From Prevotella sp. (lineage in GTDB: Bacteria; Bacteroidota; Bacteroidia; Bacteroidales; Muribaculaceae), in contig JAMPBN010000001.1 in NCBI GenBank assembly GCA_023666665.1, positions 271,598 to 328,704 of the forward strand: a stretch of DNA of 57,107 nt. Direction: 5' to 3'. Made by a program: the position numbers and the translations under genes. Below are positions 1 to 10,082 of this stretch, piece after piece. The first letter of the stretch is position 1, and the number at the start of each line of letters is the position of its first letter. Below the pieces are notes generated by a model. It was given only the letters and a program-made list of their open reading frames with translations. It searched no databases and had not been told where the DNA came from.

Positions 1-46
1 CCCTGCTGTAACAATCACAATCCGCTTTTTAACATTTTTTAACACT

Positions 47-63
47 GGGGGGGGGTATTTTTG
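47..63 (+). promoter_or_regulatory. Promoter -7 box preceded by a G9 tract
   Basis: A TAnnTTTG -7 box lies at 56-63 and is directly preceded by nine consecutive G residues (47-55). The tract falls in the spacer between the -7 box and any -33 element, and no clear TTTG is visible upstream, only T-rich sequence at 26-40. Transcription would begin near 68-70, leaving a leader of about 60 bases before the start codon at 134. The box matches the Bacteroidetes consensus; promoter activity is inferred. Confidence 0.55.
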
Positions 64-133
64 GGAATTTTAAGTGTAAATTTGCGGTTTCACACAACGC
101 ACTCACAAATTATCACTTTTATTCGTTACTTAA

Positions 134-3100
134 ATGAAAAAGATTGTTACATTTCTGCTCGCCGCAGGGCTTTTGCCCGCGACGATTTGGGCCGATTCCA
201 AGACTGCGCCATACGCATCAGGTCTTTATCAAGACAGCGACTGGACGGTAGTCGATGTCAACAACGACAGCAAAACCTGGACCGACGACAAATCATCAGA
301 TCATTTCAAAGGATCAGGTTATACCACAGGCAAGATATATTCATATAGCTCCAGTAATCCCGGCGACGACTGGTTGATTTCCCCGGCTATATATCTTGAA
401 GCCGGTAAAGAATACAAAGCAAAATATTGGGTCCAGACCGGGAATTATATCGAAAGTTTGGAGCTCAAATATGCTGTAGAAGGCAATGCACAAGCTTTAT
501 CAAGTGGCGTTTTACTCACCGGATTTACGGAAGAAAAGAAATACAACAATAGCGAGCGCCAAGTCGCAGTTTTCACCGTTGAGACCTCCGGCGATTACTA
601 TTTCGGTCTGCACGCTTATTCTCCGAAAGACAAAGGTTGGATTTACGTTACCGGCTTTGAGGTTTGCGAAAACGTGTTTGCTCCCGCCGGTGTCAGCAGT
701 CTGACCTGCACTCCCGGCGAAGACCGCGCTCTGTCGGCAACACTGACCTGGACGCTCCCCACCACCGACAACGATGGAGCCCCTCTGCCCGAGGGCGCAT
801 CATTTGACGAAATCATCATCAAACGCGACGGCGCACCGGTGCGCACCAACATCGATGCCAACGCAACCGAATGGACCGACAGCGAAACCGCCGGCCTCAC
901 CCCCGGCTTCCACACTTATGAAGTGGCAGTAGTTGTTAATGGCGCACAATCGGCGTTCACCTCCGTCACCTCCAAATACATCGGCCCGGTTGAAGCTATG
1001 GCTCTCCCCTACGATGCCGGCGTCAAAACCCTTACCCAAGATGACTTTGACCTCTTTTGGGTAGTTGTAAAAGGCCGCAACTCCACCACGACCAACAACT
1101 GGAAACTTGCCATCAGCTCTTATTCCGGCAACAACATTCAGTATTCGCCCGGCAGCGGCAAGGTGCAAGACAACTGGCTGATTTCTCCGCAAATGAAGTT
1201 CACAGAAGCCGGAGTTTATAAGCTGAGCATCAACATGTCGTATACCAATTACACGAAGACCGACTTCGACATTCTGCTCGGTTCCGGAACAACCATCGGC
1301 GGCTATACCGACGTCATCAAAAATTACACCGACATTCCCTCAAACGATACCGACTTCGAGATTTTCTTCACAGTGGAAACTCCCGGAGAATATGGCATCG
1401 CGTTCCACCCCCACGCCTCGGAATCCTCATACTACGCATATTACCTTAAGAACTTCAAGGTTGAAAAGTGGCACTCCACCCCCGAACACATCACCGACCT
1501 GACCACCACGGTCAACGATGACGCCACCGTAACCCTCAACTGGACCAACCCCTCCAAGACCAACACCGGAGCCGACCTGACCGACCTCACCAAGGTGGAA
1601 CTCTACTGCAACGACGAACTGGCCGAAACATTTACCGATGTAACTCCCGGCACGGCTATGAGCCACACTCACACACCCGCAACTGCCGGAGTTCACACCT
1701 ATCACGTTGTGGCTCACAGCTCCGAGGGCGCTGCGGACGGCGAACCGGTAAAAGTCACCACCGCCTGGGTTGGCGATGAAACCCAAACCCTCCCCTACAC
1801 CACCCAGTTTGCCGCCACTGACGCTACCGCCCCGATTTGGAGCGGACTGAACGCCAACGACGACGGCTCGCAGTGGGTAATCTCCACCTCCGGTGCAACG
1901 TTGGCAGTCGACAAGACGCAAGACGCATATCGCAACGGCGACTATCTGCTCTCTCCCTATTTCGACTTCACTCCCGGCTACTACTCCTTTAGGTATACCA
2001 TCAAGGGCGCAGGCAAAAACGCCAAGCTCTCCGTAGGCACGGTTAGCGACAAAACAGACGTTGCCGCAACATTCAGCAGCCTTGGCAGCATAACCCTCCC
2101 GGGGCAGAGTTGGACTTCCGACTATGAAATTGTTGCCAAAATCGAAAACGAAGGCAAATATGCCATCGCCCTCTACAGCAACGATTACGTTTCAAGCAGC
2201 GACTACAACATCGTGGTAACCAAAGTGCAGTTTGCCTACAAGCCGGTGCTCCCCGACATTGCCAGCAACGTAACCGTAACCCCCGCCGCCAACTTGAGCC
2301 TCAGCGCAACAATCAGCTGGACCAATCCCTCCACCTCAAACGTTGAGGGCATCACTCCCGAACTGGTCAAGGCCGAAATCTCGCGCAACGGCGAAGTCAT
2401 CGGCGAAGTAACCAGCGGCCTTGCAACCGGCGAAGAAGCATTCTACGTTGACGAAACCGTTCCCAACGCCGGCGAATATACTTACAGCGTAACGGTTTAC
2501 GGTCCCGAAGGTGCCTCCACCGCTAAACCCACCGAGGTAAAGAGCCCCTGGATTGGTGCCGGACTTAATATGCCTTTTGACTGCTCCGACGGCTTCAGAG
2601 GTGCCGGCTGGACAATCTTTAACGTTAACAATGACAGCAACAACTATGGGCCAATAACCTGGGAAGCCGGATATAACTCCATCTACATCACCTCCGGGAA
2701 CAATACTCCCGACGACTGGGCAATCACTCCGCGTCTGAACTTCAATCCCGGCAGCCGCTACAAGGTCACCGTCACATCATACTATAGCAACGACTATGGA
2801 CCGGTTGATTGGGATCTGCACTTCGGCACCTCGGTTGACCCCGAATCGCAAATCATCAAGATTGCCACCATCCACACCTCCAATCCCTCCGCAAGCAAAC
2901 AGACCGACGTTTTCTATCTCGAAACGACTTCGGTTGGCGAGGTAGTATTGGTTGCCGAGTTTGATGATGAAGAAGAAGGCGACACCGAGGAGGAAGAAAC
3001 TCCCGCAGCAATCAGCGTACCCTCCGGAGTCGGCACCATCGGTATGCACGCTAACAACAAGGGCGCATTCAACGTAAGCCAATTCTCTATAATTGAAGAA

Positions 3101-3334
3101 AAAACCTCGTCAGAAATTGAAGAAATCGAAGCCGAGGGCAACATCATAGTAACCGCCGAAGCAGTTATTTTCGGAGCCGAAGCTTCAAGCGCTGCAGTGG
3201 TTGACCTCGCCGGCAAGACGCTGGCAAGCGGAAGCAACGTCACCTCCCTGCCCCTCACCTCGCTGGCCAAGGGCGTTTACGTAGTCACCGCCACCATCGA
3301 CGACAAGACAACTACAATTAAAATCGTGAAATGA
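134..3334 (+). CDS. Secreted multidomain fibronectin-III / choice-of-anchor-J protein with T9SS sorting domain
   Basis: This 1066-residue exported protein starts with a signal peptide (about 1-20, ending TIWA). The body alternates jelly-roll anchor-J-like modules, each marked by a conserved motif of the DDWLISP type at about residues 79, 346, 601 and 859, with fibronectin-III-like beta domains. An acidic Asp/Glu-rich stretch lies near 941-957. The last 65 or so residues look like a type A T9SS sorting domain, ending in a KIVK motif after a Gly-Val-Tyr turn. The protein would cross the outer membrane through the Por machinery and be anchored at or released from the surface. Adhesion or glycan/protein binding is likely, but no catalytic domain is visible. 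Its stop overlaps the next start (ATGA), so the two large proteins are probably coupled. Ligand unknown. Confidence 0.85.
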   Translation: MKKIVTFLLAAGLLPATIWADSKTAPYASGLYQDSDWTVVDVNNDSKTWTDDKSSDHFKGSGYTTGKIYSYSSSNPGDDWLISPAIYLEAGKEYKAKYWVQTGNYIESLELKYAVEGNAQALSSGVLLTGFTEEKKYNNSERQVAVFTVETSGDYYFGLHAYSPKDKGWIYVTGFEVCENVFAPAGVSSLTCTPGEDRALSATLTWTLPTTDNDGAPLPEGASFDEIIIKRDGAPVRTNIDANATEWTDSETAGLTPGFHTYEVAVVVNGAQSAFTSVTSKYIGPVEAMALPYDAGVKTLTQDDFDLFWVVVKGRNSTTTNNWKLAISSYSGNNIQYSPGSGKVQDNWLISPQMKFTEAGVYKLSINMSYTNYTKTDFDILLGSGTTIGGYTDVIKNYTDIPSNDTDFEIFFTVETPGEYGIAFHPHASESSYYAYYLKNFKVEKWHSTPEHITDLTTTVNDDATVTLNWTNPSKTNTGADLTDLTKVELYCNDELAETFTDVTPGTAMSHTHTPATAGVHTYHVVAHSSEGAADGEPVKVTTAWVGDETQTLPYTTQFAATDATAPIWSGLNANDDGSQWVISTSGATLAVDKTQDAYRNGDYLLSPYFDFTPGYYSFRYTIKGAGKNAKLSVGTVSDKTDVAATFSSLGSITLPGQSWTSDYEIVAKIENEGKYAIALYSNDYVSSSDYNIVVTKVQFAYKPVLPDIASNVTVTPAANLSLSATISWTNPSTSNVEGITPELVKAEISRNGEVIGEVTSGLATGEEAFYVDETVPNAGEYTYSVTVYGPEGASTAKPTEVKSPWIGAGLNMPFDCSDGFRGAGWTIFNVNNDSNNYGPITWEAGYNSIYITSGNNTPDDWAITPRLNFNPGSRYKVTVTSYYSNDYGPVDWDLHFGTSVDPESQIIKIATIHTSNPSASKQTDVFYLETTSVGEVVLVAEFDDEEEGDTEEEETPAAISVPSGVGTIGMHANNKGAFNVSQFSIIEEKTSSEIEEIEAEGNIIVTAEAVIFGAEASSAAVVDLAGKTLASGSNVTSLPLTSLAKGVYVVTATIDDKTTTIKIVK

Positions 3335-6300
3335 TAAACACTCAATTACGAAAATCCACACTAAGCAGAGCGGCCATAGCCGCCCTGCTTATAGTCTGTA
3401 CGTCCGCAGCGAATGCGGCGCAGCGAAAGCTCCCGGGCAGCAACACCGTGTTGGCCGGAGCTATGGTCTACAACGACCTTTGGGGCGCAGTTGACCAAAA
3501 CGGCAACTACACCAATCCCATAACCTCGGGCATCTACACCTTTGGCGCACGCGCCGACGCATCGCCCAAGTGCGTTTATCGCAACGACAAGATGCTGAAA
3601 ATGCGCGCCGGCGTGAAAGTCAACTCCATCTACTACACCATTTCGACTTCCAACTACGACTCCGAGGCATATCTGACCACCTACTACGCCAGCTCGTGGA
3701 GTCAGCGCTCGGAAGAGGAGATTGACCTTGTCAACGTGCCCTCCGACCTGACCTACGACCCCGTGAGCGGCAACGTCTACGGCTTTTTCTACAACGAGTC
3801 GACCCAGGAATATAGCCAGTTCGGACGCTTCGACACATACTATGGCGAAGCGGAAATAATCTCCGACGTTGACCGCAACGCCTTTGCCATCGCCGCCAAT
3901 AAAAACGGCGAAATCTACGGCATTTGGGGCTACACCGGCTGGCTCATCAAGGTTGACCCCAAAACCGGACGTTATGAGCAAATCGGCAAGACCGGATTCT
4001 CGCCCGCCTATATCAACTCCCTGACATTCGACGACGCCACCGGCAAACTCTATTGGTGCGCCAACGACGCCGAAGGATATTCCGCCCTCTTGGAGGTTGA
4101 CACCACCACCGGCGCGGCCACCGAAATCTGCCACTTTGAAAACAACGCATCGTTTGCCGGCATCTACGCAATGCCCTACACCATTCCCGATGCAGCTCCC
4201 GCAGCAGTCAGCGAAGCCAAAATCAACTTCCCGACCATCGGCGCCGTTACCGGCACGGTGGAGTGCGTAGCCCCGGTTAAGACCTACAACGGCGCCACTC
4301 TGAGCGGCCCGCTGACAGTAGTGATTAACGTTGTCGGCGGTCAGACCTATGAGATTGCCAACGTGCAGCCCGGCAGCAAAGTCACTTCCGGGCAAATCAC
4401 ATTTGCCGAAGGACCCGTAACGGTGGAAATCACCACGGCCACGGCTGACTATATGGGCGAGAGCGTCAGCATTGAGAGCTGGGCGGGCGAAGACGTGCCC
4501 GGCGCCCCCACCGACGTGACCCTCAGCGACGACAACGGCGTTCCGGTAGTGAGCTGGACAGCTCCCACCGTCGGCATGAACAACGGCCTCTTTAACCCAT
4601 CAAGCCTGACATACACGGTTAAGCGCCTGAACGATGGCAAAACTTTCTCCGGCATCACCGCGACGACATTCCGCGACGACACATTCTCCGGCATGGCATC
4701 GCTGCAATATGAGGTTACCGCCGTAAACTCCAAGGGGAGCAGCCCGGCGACCGTTTCGCCCGCAATGGTGTTTGGCGAGGGATTCACCGTGCCCTTCACC
4801 GAAGGATTCGACTCCGCAACGGCATTCAGCCTCTGGACCGTTACCGACCTCAACGGAAGCACCACTTGGGAATATGACTCCAACGACAAACAGATATTCT
4901 ACAGCTACGGCAAAACGGTTGAAGTTGAAGGCGACGACTGGATAGTTTCGCCCCGCTTCAAGCTGCAAAAAGACGTTACCTACGCGCTGACTTTTGATGC
5001 GAAAACATATTACGCATCCTATCCCGAGAACTTCAAGTTCGCACTGGGAAGCTCAACCAATCCCGCATCAATGACGCAAGTAATAGTGGACTGCCCCAAC
5101 TATGAAATGCCCAAAAACTTTGAGCATAAGCGCGTGCTTTTCAGCGTTGGTGCCGACGGATATTACCACCTCGGACTCCACTGCTACAGCATTGCCCACA
5201 ACTGGCAGCTCAACATTGACAACATCGGCATTCAGGAAGTGAGCAGCTCCGTGCCCTCGGCAGCTACCGAACTAACCGTCAAGGCGGCACCGCTTGGTGC
5301 GCTCAGCGCTGAAGTGGCCTTTACGGCACCTAAAGTTGACGCCAAAGGCGTGGAAATCTCCGACCCCATGACCATAAAAATCTACCGCAACCAGTCGGCC
5401 AAGGCAGTTCACGAACTCGCCGCCGTAGCTCCGGGCAGCAAATGCACCTGGACCGACACTGACTTCGACGAATCGGGTCTGTACACCTATCAGGTGGTAT
5501 GCCACACCGAAGCAGGCGAAGGCTCCGCAGCCTCCGCAACGGCGTTTGTGGGCGTAGACGTGCCCGGCGCAGTTACCAATCTTCGCGCCATTGAAAGCGC
5601 CGACGGCACTGTGGCACTGAGTTGGGAAGCTCCGACTGTGGGTGCCAACGGCGGCTACTTCGACAACTCCGCTCTGACATATCGCGTAGTGCGCAGCAAT
5701 GACGCCACGCAGATTTACGACGGCGCCGAGACCTCCTTTATCGACAACACTCTGCATCTCACCGGGCAGACTCTAATGTATTACCTCGTGACTCCCTACG
5801 CCGGGAACGTCAAGGGTCAATACAACAACACCTCGCTCAGCGGAGTTTTCGGCCCGGCTATCAACGCGCCATTTGCCGAAACGTTCCCCGACGCCGACAT
5901 GACCAACTATCCGTGGGTATCGGAGTCTGACGGCTCGGTATATCTCTGGTCGCTCGAAGCCTCGGGCCTCAATCCCGACTGCTCCGACCAAAACGGCGAC
6001 CGCGGCCTGGCAATGTTCATTTCCACCGCTGACACCAAGGGTATAACCGGCAAATTCTCCTCACCAAAGGTCAACATTTCCGGCCTGGAAACTCCGGTTC
6101 TGTCGTTCTGGTTCTACCACTCCACAGACGGCGAAGAAGATATGTCGGTGCTGATTATGACCGACGGCGGCGACTTTGAACCCGTGAAAGACCTCACTCT
6201 CAAGCAGAACGACGGCACCACCGGTTGGAAGCGCTACACCGCAGACTTGACCCCATACAAGGCTTCGCAATATTTGCGCGTAATGTTTGCCGCCACCGCC

Positions 6301-7704
6301 AAGGGCGATGCAAATATGATGATTGACAACGTGGTGATTGACGAAAGCCGCGGCGTAGACATTGCTGTAACTTCGCTCGCCATCCCCTCTCGCATTGCCG
6401 CCGGACATAAAGCAGCCGTTGCCGCAACGATTGCCAACAACGGCATGGAAACTTCTGCCGCAGTGAGCCTCGCTCTCACCGACACCGACGGCAAGCAACT
6501 CGCCGCCAAGACGCTTCCCGCCCTCGCCGCCGGAGAATCTGCCGCCGCAGAGTTTGAGGTAGTGCTGACCGAAGGCTCTCACACGCTGACCCTCACCGCA
6601 ACCTGCAGCAACGACACCTACACCGCAAACAATGCCAACTCCATTGCTGTCAAAGCCGTAGAGCCGGTAATGCCCGCACCCTCAGCCCTCGAGGGCACCG
6701 TCGGCAACGGCACGGTGACACTGACCTGGGCAGCACCCTACGCCAAAGGCCACGTTACCGACGACGTTGAATCTTATGCCGACTGGGCTATTCGCAATGT
6801 TGGCGACTATCTGCTCATTGACCGCGACTACGACAACACCTACTTCATAAACAAAGACCTTGAAGAATATCCCGATATGACTTCGCCCAAGTCCTTCCAA
6901 ATCTGCAACGCCAAGACCCTCGGCATCGACATTTGGGACGAAGGCACCCCGCATTCGGGCAACAAGATGTTTATGAGCATTGCCTGCAGCTCAACGGTCA
7001 ACAACGACTGGCTCATCTCCCCGCAGCTCAACGGCAAAGAGCAAACCATCTCGTTCTATGCCAAGGCATTCACTGCCCAGGACACTCCAGCCGAGCGTAT
7101 CAGAGTGCTCTACTCAATGGGCAGCACCGACCCGACAGACTTCGTACAGATTCACTCCGCCAACTACATTGAAGTTCCGGAGCTTTGGACCGAATACCGC
7201 TTTGTAGTTCCCGAGGGAGCGCGTCGCTTTGCCATTAACTGCGTCAGTGACGATGCGTTTGCCCTGTTTGTCGACGACCTGTCGTTCAACGACATGACCG
7301 TTCCGGCACTGGAAGTAAGCGGCTACGAAGTGATTCGTAACGGCGAGGTAATTGCCAAGGTTTCCGGCTCGACCTACGTCGACACCGAAGCACCCGCAGG
7401 CACCTCGACCTACCAGGTTCGCGCGCTGTTTGACTCGCAGCTGAGCGCTCTGACCGAGAGCATCAGCGTAAACGTTGAACTCGACGGCATTGCCGAAGTC
7501 GAAGCCTATGCCGTAAGCATTCGTCCGGACTCCAAGGGCGTGGAAATCCGCAACGCTGCCGGTTTGGTCGTAGAGATTTACTCACTCGACGGCCGCCGAA
7601 TTTTCGCCTCTGAAATCAGCGAACCGACCTGCCACGTTGCCCTACAACCCGGACTCTACGCCATCAGCGTCGGCACCACCACCGCAAAAGTCCTGGTAAA
7701 ATAA
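3331..7704 (+). CDS. Very large secreted Fn3 / choice-of-anchor-J protein with T9SS sorting domain
   Basis: This 1457-residue protein has a signal peptide ending ANA near residue 29. Residues about 30-290 read like a propeller-type surface domain, with repeated G-x-I-Y-G or Y-W segments. Fibronectin-III-like repeats follow, with anchor-J-like jelly rolls marked by the WIVSP or WLISP motif near 535 and 1224 and a related module near 906. A CARDB-like adhesion segment lies near 1009. The final 65 residues are a T9SS type A sorting domain. The architecture resembles the upstream gene, with which it shares a 4-base ATGA overlap, so the pair may act together on the cell surface. No catalytic motif was recognised. 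A strong hairpin follows the stop. Confidence 0.85.
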   Translation: MINTQLRKSTLSRAAIAALLIVCTSAANAAQRKLPGSNTVLAGAMVYNDLWGAVDQNGNYTNPITSGIYTFGARADASPKCVYRNDKMLKMRAGVKVNSIYYTISTSNYDSEAYLTTYYASSWSQRSEEEIDLVNVPSDLTYDPVSGNVYGFFYNESTQEYSQFGRFDTYYGEAEIISDVDRNAFAIAANKNGEIYGIWGYTGWLIKVDPKTGRYEQIGKTGFSPAYINSLTFDDATGKLYWCANDAEGYSALLEVDTTTGAATEICHFENNASFAGIYAMPYTIPDAAPAAVSEAKINFPTIGAVTGTVECVAPVKTYNGATLSGPLTVVINVVGGQTYEIANVQPGSKVTSGQITFAEGPVTVEITTATADYMGESVSIESWAGEDVPGAPTDVTLSDDNGVPVVSWTAPTVGMNNGLFNPSSLTYTVKRLNDGKTFSGITATTFRDDTFSGMASLQYEVTAVNSKGSSPATVSPAMVFGEGFTVPFTEGFDSATAFSLWTVTDLNGSTTWEYDSNDKQIFYSYGKTVEVEGDDWIVSPRFKLQKDVTYALTFDAKTYYASYPENFKFALGSSTNPASMTQVIVDCPNYEMPKNFEHKRVLFSVGADGYYHLGLHCYSIAHNWQLNIDNIGIQEVSSSVPSAATELTVKAAPLGALSAEVAFTAPKVDAKGVEISDPMTIKIYRNQSAKAVHELAAVAPGSKCTWTDTDFDESGLYTYQVVCHTEAGEGSAASATAFVGVDVPGAVTNLRAIESADGTVALSWEAPTVGANGGYFDNSALTYRVVRSNDATQIYDGAETSFIDNTLHLTGQTLMYYLVTPYAGNVKGQYNNTSLSGVFGPAINAPFAETFPDADMTNYPWVSESDGSVYLWSLEASGLNPDCSDQNGDRGLAMFISTADTKGITGKFSSPKVNISGLETPVLSFWFYHSTDGEEDMSVLIMTDGGDFEPVKDLTLKQNDGTTGWKRYTADLTPYKASQYLRVMFAATAKGDANMMIDNVVIDESRGVDIAVTSLAIPSRIAAGHKAAVAATIANNGMETSAAVSLALTDTDGKQLAAKTLPALAAGESAAAEFEVVLTEGSHTLTLTATCSNDTYTANNANSIAVKAVEPVMPAPSALEGTVGNGTVTLTWAAPYAKGHVTDDVESYADWAIRNVGDYLLIDRDYDNTYFINKDLEEYPDMTSPKSFQICNAKTLGIDIWDEGTPHSGNKMFMSIACSSTVNNDWLISPQLNGKEQTISFYAKAFTAQDTPAERIRVLYSMGSTDPTDFVQIHSANYIEVPELWTEYRFVVPEGARRFAINCVSDDAFALFVDDLSFNDMTVPALEVSGYEVIRNGEVIAKVSGSTYVDTEAPAGTSTYQVRALFDSQLSALTESISVNVELDGIAEVEAYAVSIRPDSKGVEIRNAAGLVVEIYSLDGRRIFASEISEPTCHVALQPGLYAISVGTTTAKVLVK

Positions 7705-7709
7705 TCCTA

Positions 7710-7767
7710 CTACACAATAATAATACAGGCGCGAACAAATGTTCGCGCCTGTATTATTATTGTGTAG
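7710..7767. terminator. Perfect 27-bp hairpin between convergent genes
   Basis: Arms 7710-7736 and 7741-7767 are perfect reverse complements of 27 bases around the loop AAAT. The element fills the gap between the T9SS gene and the convergent EF-G-like gene. It has A/T-rich outer flanks and a GC-rich core, so it gives a stem with a U-rich end on either strand. Bidirectional terminator is the natural reading. Confidence 0.8.
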
Positions 7768-7774
7768 TCTTGGG

Positions 7775-9931
7775 TTAGTCGTCGGACTGGGTGGCGGCGT
7801 AGGCGGCAAGGAGTTTTTCTTGCACGTCGCCGGGTACGAGTTCGTAGCCGTTGAAGCGCATGGTGAACGACGAGCGTCCGCCGGTGATGGCACTCAGCGC
7901 CGTGGAGTAGCTGCTCATCTCCTTGAGGGGAACGCGGGCGGAAATCTTTTCGAAGCCGTTTTCGCTGGTCATACCCATAATGATTGCACGGCGCCCCTGG
8001 AGGTCGCTCATCACGTCGCCCATAACGTCGCCGGGCACCATTACGTCAACGTCATATACCGGTTCGAGGACTTTGGGATTGGCGTTGCGGAAGGCTTCGC
8101 TGAAGGCGTTGCGGCCGGCAAGGCGGAAGGAGATTTCGTTGGAGTCTACCGGGTGCATCTTGCCGTCGTAGATGCAGACGCGCACGTCGCGGGCATATGA
8201 GCCGGTGAGCGGCCCCTGTTCCATGCGGTCCATCAAGCCCTTAACGATTGCGGGGATGAAGCGGGCATCGATAGCACCGCCAACAATGCAGTTTACCACT
8301 ACAAGTTTGCCACCCCAGCTCAGAGGAATCTCCTGAGTGTCGCGCACGCTCATTTTGTATTCCTGATTGCCGAACTTGTATGTGTCGGGCGCGGGCATTC
8401 CGTCGGTATATGGTTCAATAATAAGGTGTACTTCGCCAAACTGGCCGGAGCCGCCGCTCTGCTTTTTGTGGCGATAGTCGGCACGGGCAGCCTTGGTGAT
8501 GGTTTCGCGATAGGGAATCTTCGGTTCTTCAAACACGATGGGGAGTTTGTCGTTGTTTTCAACGCGCCATTTCAGTGTGCGCAGGTGGAATTCTCCCTGC
8601 CCCTTAATGAGTGTTTGCTTGAGCTCGCGGCTCTGCTCAACTACCCAGGTGGGGTCTTCTTCGTGCATGCGCACGAGGATTTCCATCAGTTTTTCGGCGT
8701 CGCTTTCCGTTACGGGTTTTACGGCGCGGGTATATTTTGGTTCCGGATATTTAATGAAGTCGTAGGTCCAGTCGCAGCCTTTTTCGTCGAGCGTGTTGCC
8801 GGTGCGCACGTCTTTGAGCTTCACGGTTGCGCCGATGTCGCCGGCGCAGAGTTCGTCGACCTGCGTACGTATTTGGCCGCAAACGGCAAAAATTTGTGCG
8901 AGGCGTTCCTTGCTTTCGCGGCTAACGTTGTTGAGGTCGGCACCGGCTTTCAGCGTGCCGCTCATCACCTTGAAGTAGCTGACTTCGCCGATATGCGGTT
9001 CTACGGAGGTCTTGAACACGTAGAGGCTCAGCGGGCCGTCGCTCTTGGGTTCCACCACGGTGCCGTCGGTAGCTTCGGGTGCGGGCATATCTTCAACGAA
9101 GGGCACCACGTTGCCGAGGAATTCCATCATACGACGCACGCCCATATCTTTGGCGGCGCTGACGCAGAACACCGGGTATATCGAGCGGTCCACCAGGCCT
9201 TTGCGGATGCCCTCGCGCATTTCGTCTTCGGTGAGATGGCCTGCGTCGAAGAATTTCTCCATGAGGCTTTCGTCGTTTTCGGCGGCAGCTTCAACCAGGG
9301 CTTTGTGGAGTTCGGTGGCGCGTTCCATCTCTTCGGCGGGGATATCGGAGATTGTGGGTACGCCGCCGTCGGGACCCCATTCGTATTTTTTCATCAGCAG
9401 CACGTCAACCATGGCGTTGAAGCCGGGGCCGCACTGCAGCGGGTATTGGATTTGAATGACCTTGGGACCGAAAACGTCGCGCATCTGCTCGATAACGTTT
9501 TCATAGTCGGCCTTTTCGCCGTCGAGCTGATTGAGGGCGAAAATAACCGGCTTCTTGAGCGATGCGGTAGTGCGGAAAATGTTTTGAGTGCCTACCTCCA
9601 CGCCATATTGGGCGTTGACCACGATAACGCCGGTGTCGGTAACGTTGAGAGCGGTGATTGCCGAGCCGACAAAGTCATCTGCGCCGGGGCAGTCAATGAA
9701 GTTGAGCTTCTTGCCGAGAAATTCTGCATAAAATATTGTGGAGAACACCGAATAGCCGTATTCTTTCTCTACGGGGAAATAGTCGCTGACGGTGTTGCCG
9801 GCATCTACCGTGCCACGGCGTTTTATAACTCCACACTCGTAGAGCATCGCTTCTGCGAGTGTGGTTTTTCCCGAGCCCTTGCTACCAAGCAGGGCAATGT
9901 TTTTGATTTCGTGAGTTTTGTAGACTTTCAT
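7775..9931 (-). CDS. EF-G-like translational GTPase paralogue (EF-G2 type)
   Basis: This 718-residue protein has full EF-G domain order: a G domain (about 1-280), domain II, and domains III-V with the C-terminal elongation-factor fold. The GTPase motifs are atypical. The P-loop is GSKGSGKT (16-23) instead of the AHIDAGKT type. The G3 motif is DCPGA (80-84), where housekeeping EF-G has DTPGH, so the catalytic histidine is alanine. G4 is NQLD (134-137) instead of NKxD. It is therefore not the housekeeping fusA product. The likely role is a starvation or stress EF-G2. From memory, a Bacteroides EF-G2 has been reported to support translation without GTP hydrolysis; I infer kinship. It is monocistronic, with a poor -7 box (TACCTTTA) upstream. 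Confidence 0.85.
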   Translation of the reverse strand: MKVYKTHEIKNIALLGSKGSGKTTLAEAMLYECGVIKRRGTVDAGNTVSDYFPVEKEYGYSVFSTIFYAEFLGKKLNFIDCPGADDFVGSAITALNVTDTGVIVVNAQYGVEVGTQNIFRTTASLKKPVIFALNQLDGEKADYENVIEQMRDVFGPKVIQIQYPLQCGPGFNAMVDVLLMKKYEWGPDGGVPTISDIPAEEMERATELHKALVEAAAENDESLMEKFFDAGHLTEDEMREGIRKGLVDRSIYPVFCVSAAKDMGVRRMMEFLGNVVPFVEDMPAPEATDGTVVEPKSDGPLSLYVFKTSVEPHIGEVSYFKVMSGTLKAGADLNNVSRESKERLAQIFAVCGQIRTQVDELCAGDIGATVKLKDVRTGNTLDEKGCDWTYDFIKYPEPKYTRAVKPVTESDAEKLMEILVRMHEEDPTWVVEQSRELKQTLIKGQGEFHLRTLKWRVENNDKLPIVFEEPKIPYRETITKAARADYRHKKQSGGSGQFGEVHLIIEPYTDGMPAPDTYKFGNQEYKMSVRDTQEIPLSWGGKLVVVNCIVGGAIDARFIPAIVKGLMDRMEQGPLTGSYARDVRVCIYDGKMHPVDSNEISFRLAGRNAFSEAFRNANPKVLEPVYDVDVMVPGDVMGDVMSDLQGRRAIIMGMTSENGFEKISARVPLKEMSSYSTALSAITGGRSSFTMRFNGYELVPGDVQEKLLAAYAATQSDD

Positions 9932-9945
9932 TCCGGTATAGAATT

Positions 9946-9953
9946 TAAAGGTA
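9946..9953 (-). promoter_or_regulatory. Possible -7 box of the EF-G-like gene
   Basis: On the minus strand the sequence reads TACCTTTA, one base from the TAnnTTTG consensus, 15 bases upstream of the start codon. No well-spaced TTTG element is visible, so this is weak support. Confidence 0.35.
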
Positions 9954-10082
9954 AATAAAAATAGTCGAAATTGACGCCCCCAAGTTACGCATTATTTTCG
10001 ATGCATGTCAATGCGGGGCATATGTTTTACAACATAACCCCGAAAATATAATAAATGTTCCACTCCCTCCGTTAATCAATAA

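Noticed and set aside
3361-4395. A 344-codon antisense frame in the second T9SS gene
   Set aside because: Low-complexity Gly/Val/Cys composition and full overlap with a well-supported gene. Other long antisense frames (13065-13949, 14236-15195, 36272-37564) were dropped for the same reason.
8426-9958. A 510-codon open frame antisense to the EF-G-like gene
   Set aside because: It mirrors the EF-G gene over almost its whole length, has no domain pattern and a composition (Phe, His, Gly, Val rich) typical of antisense translation in GC-biased codons.
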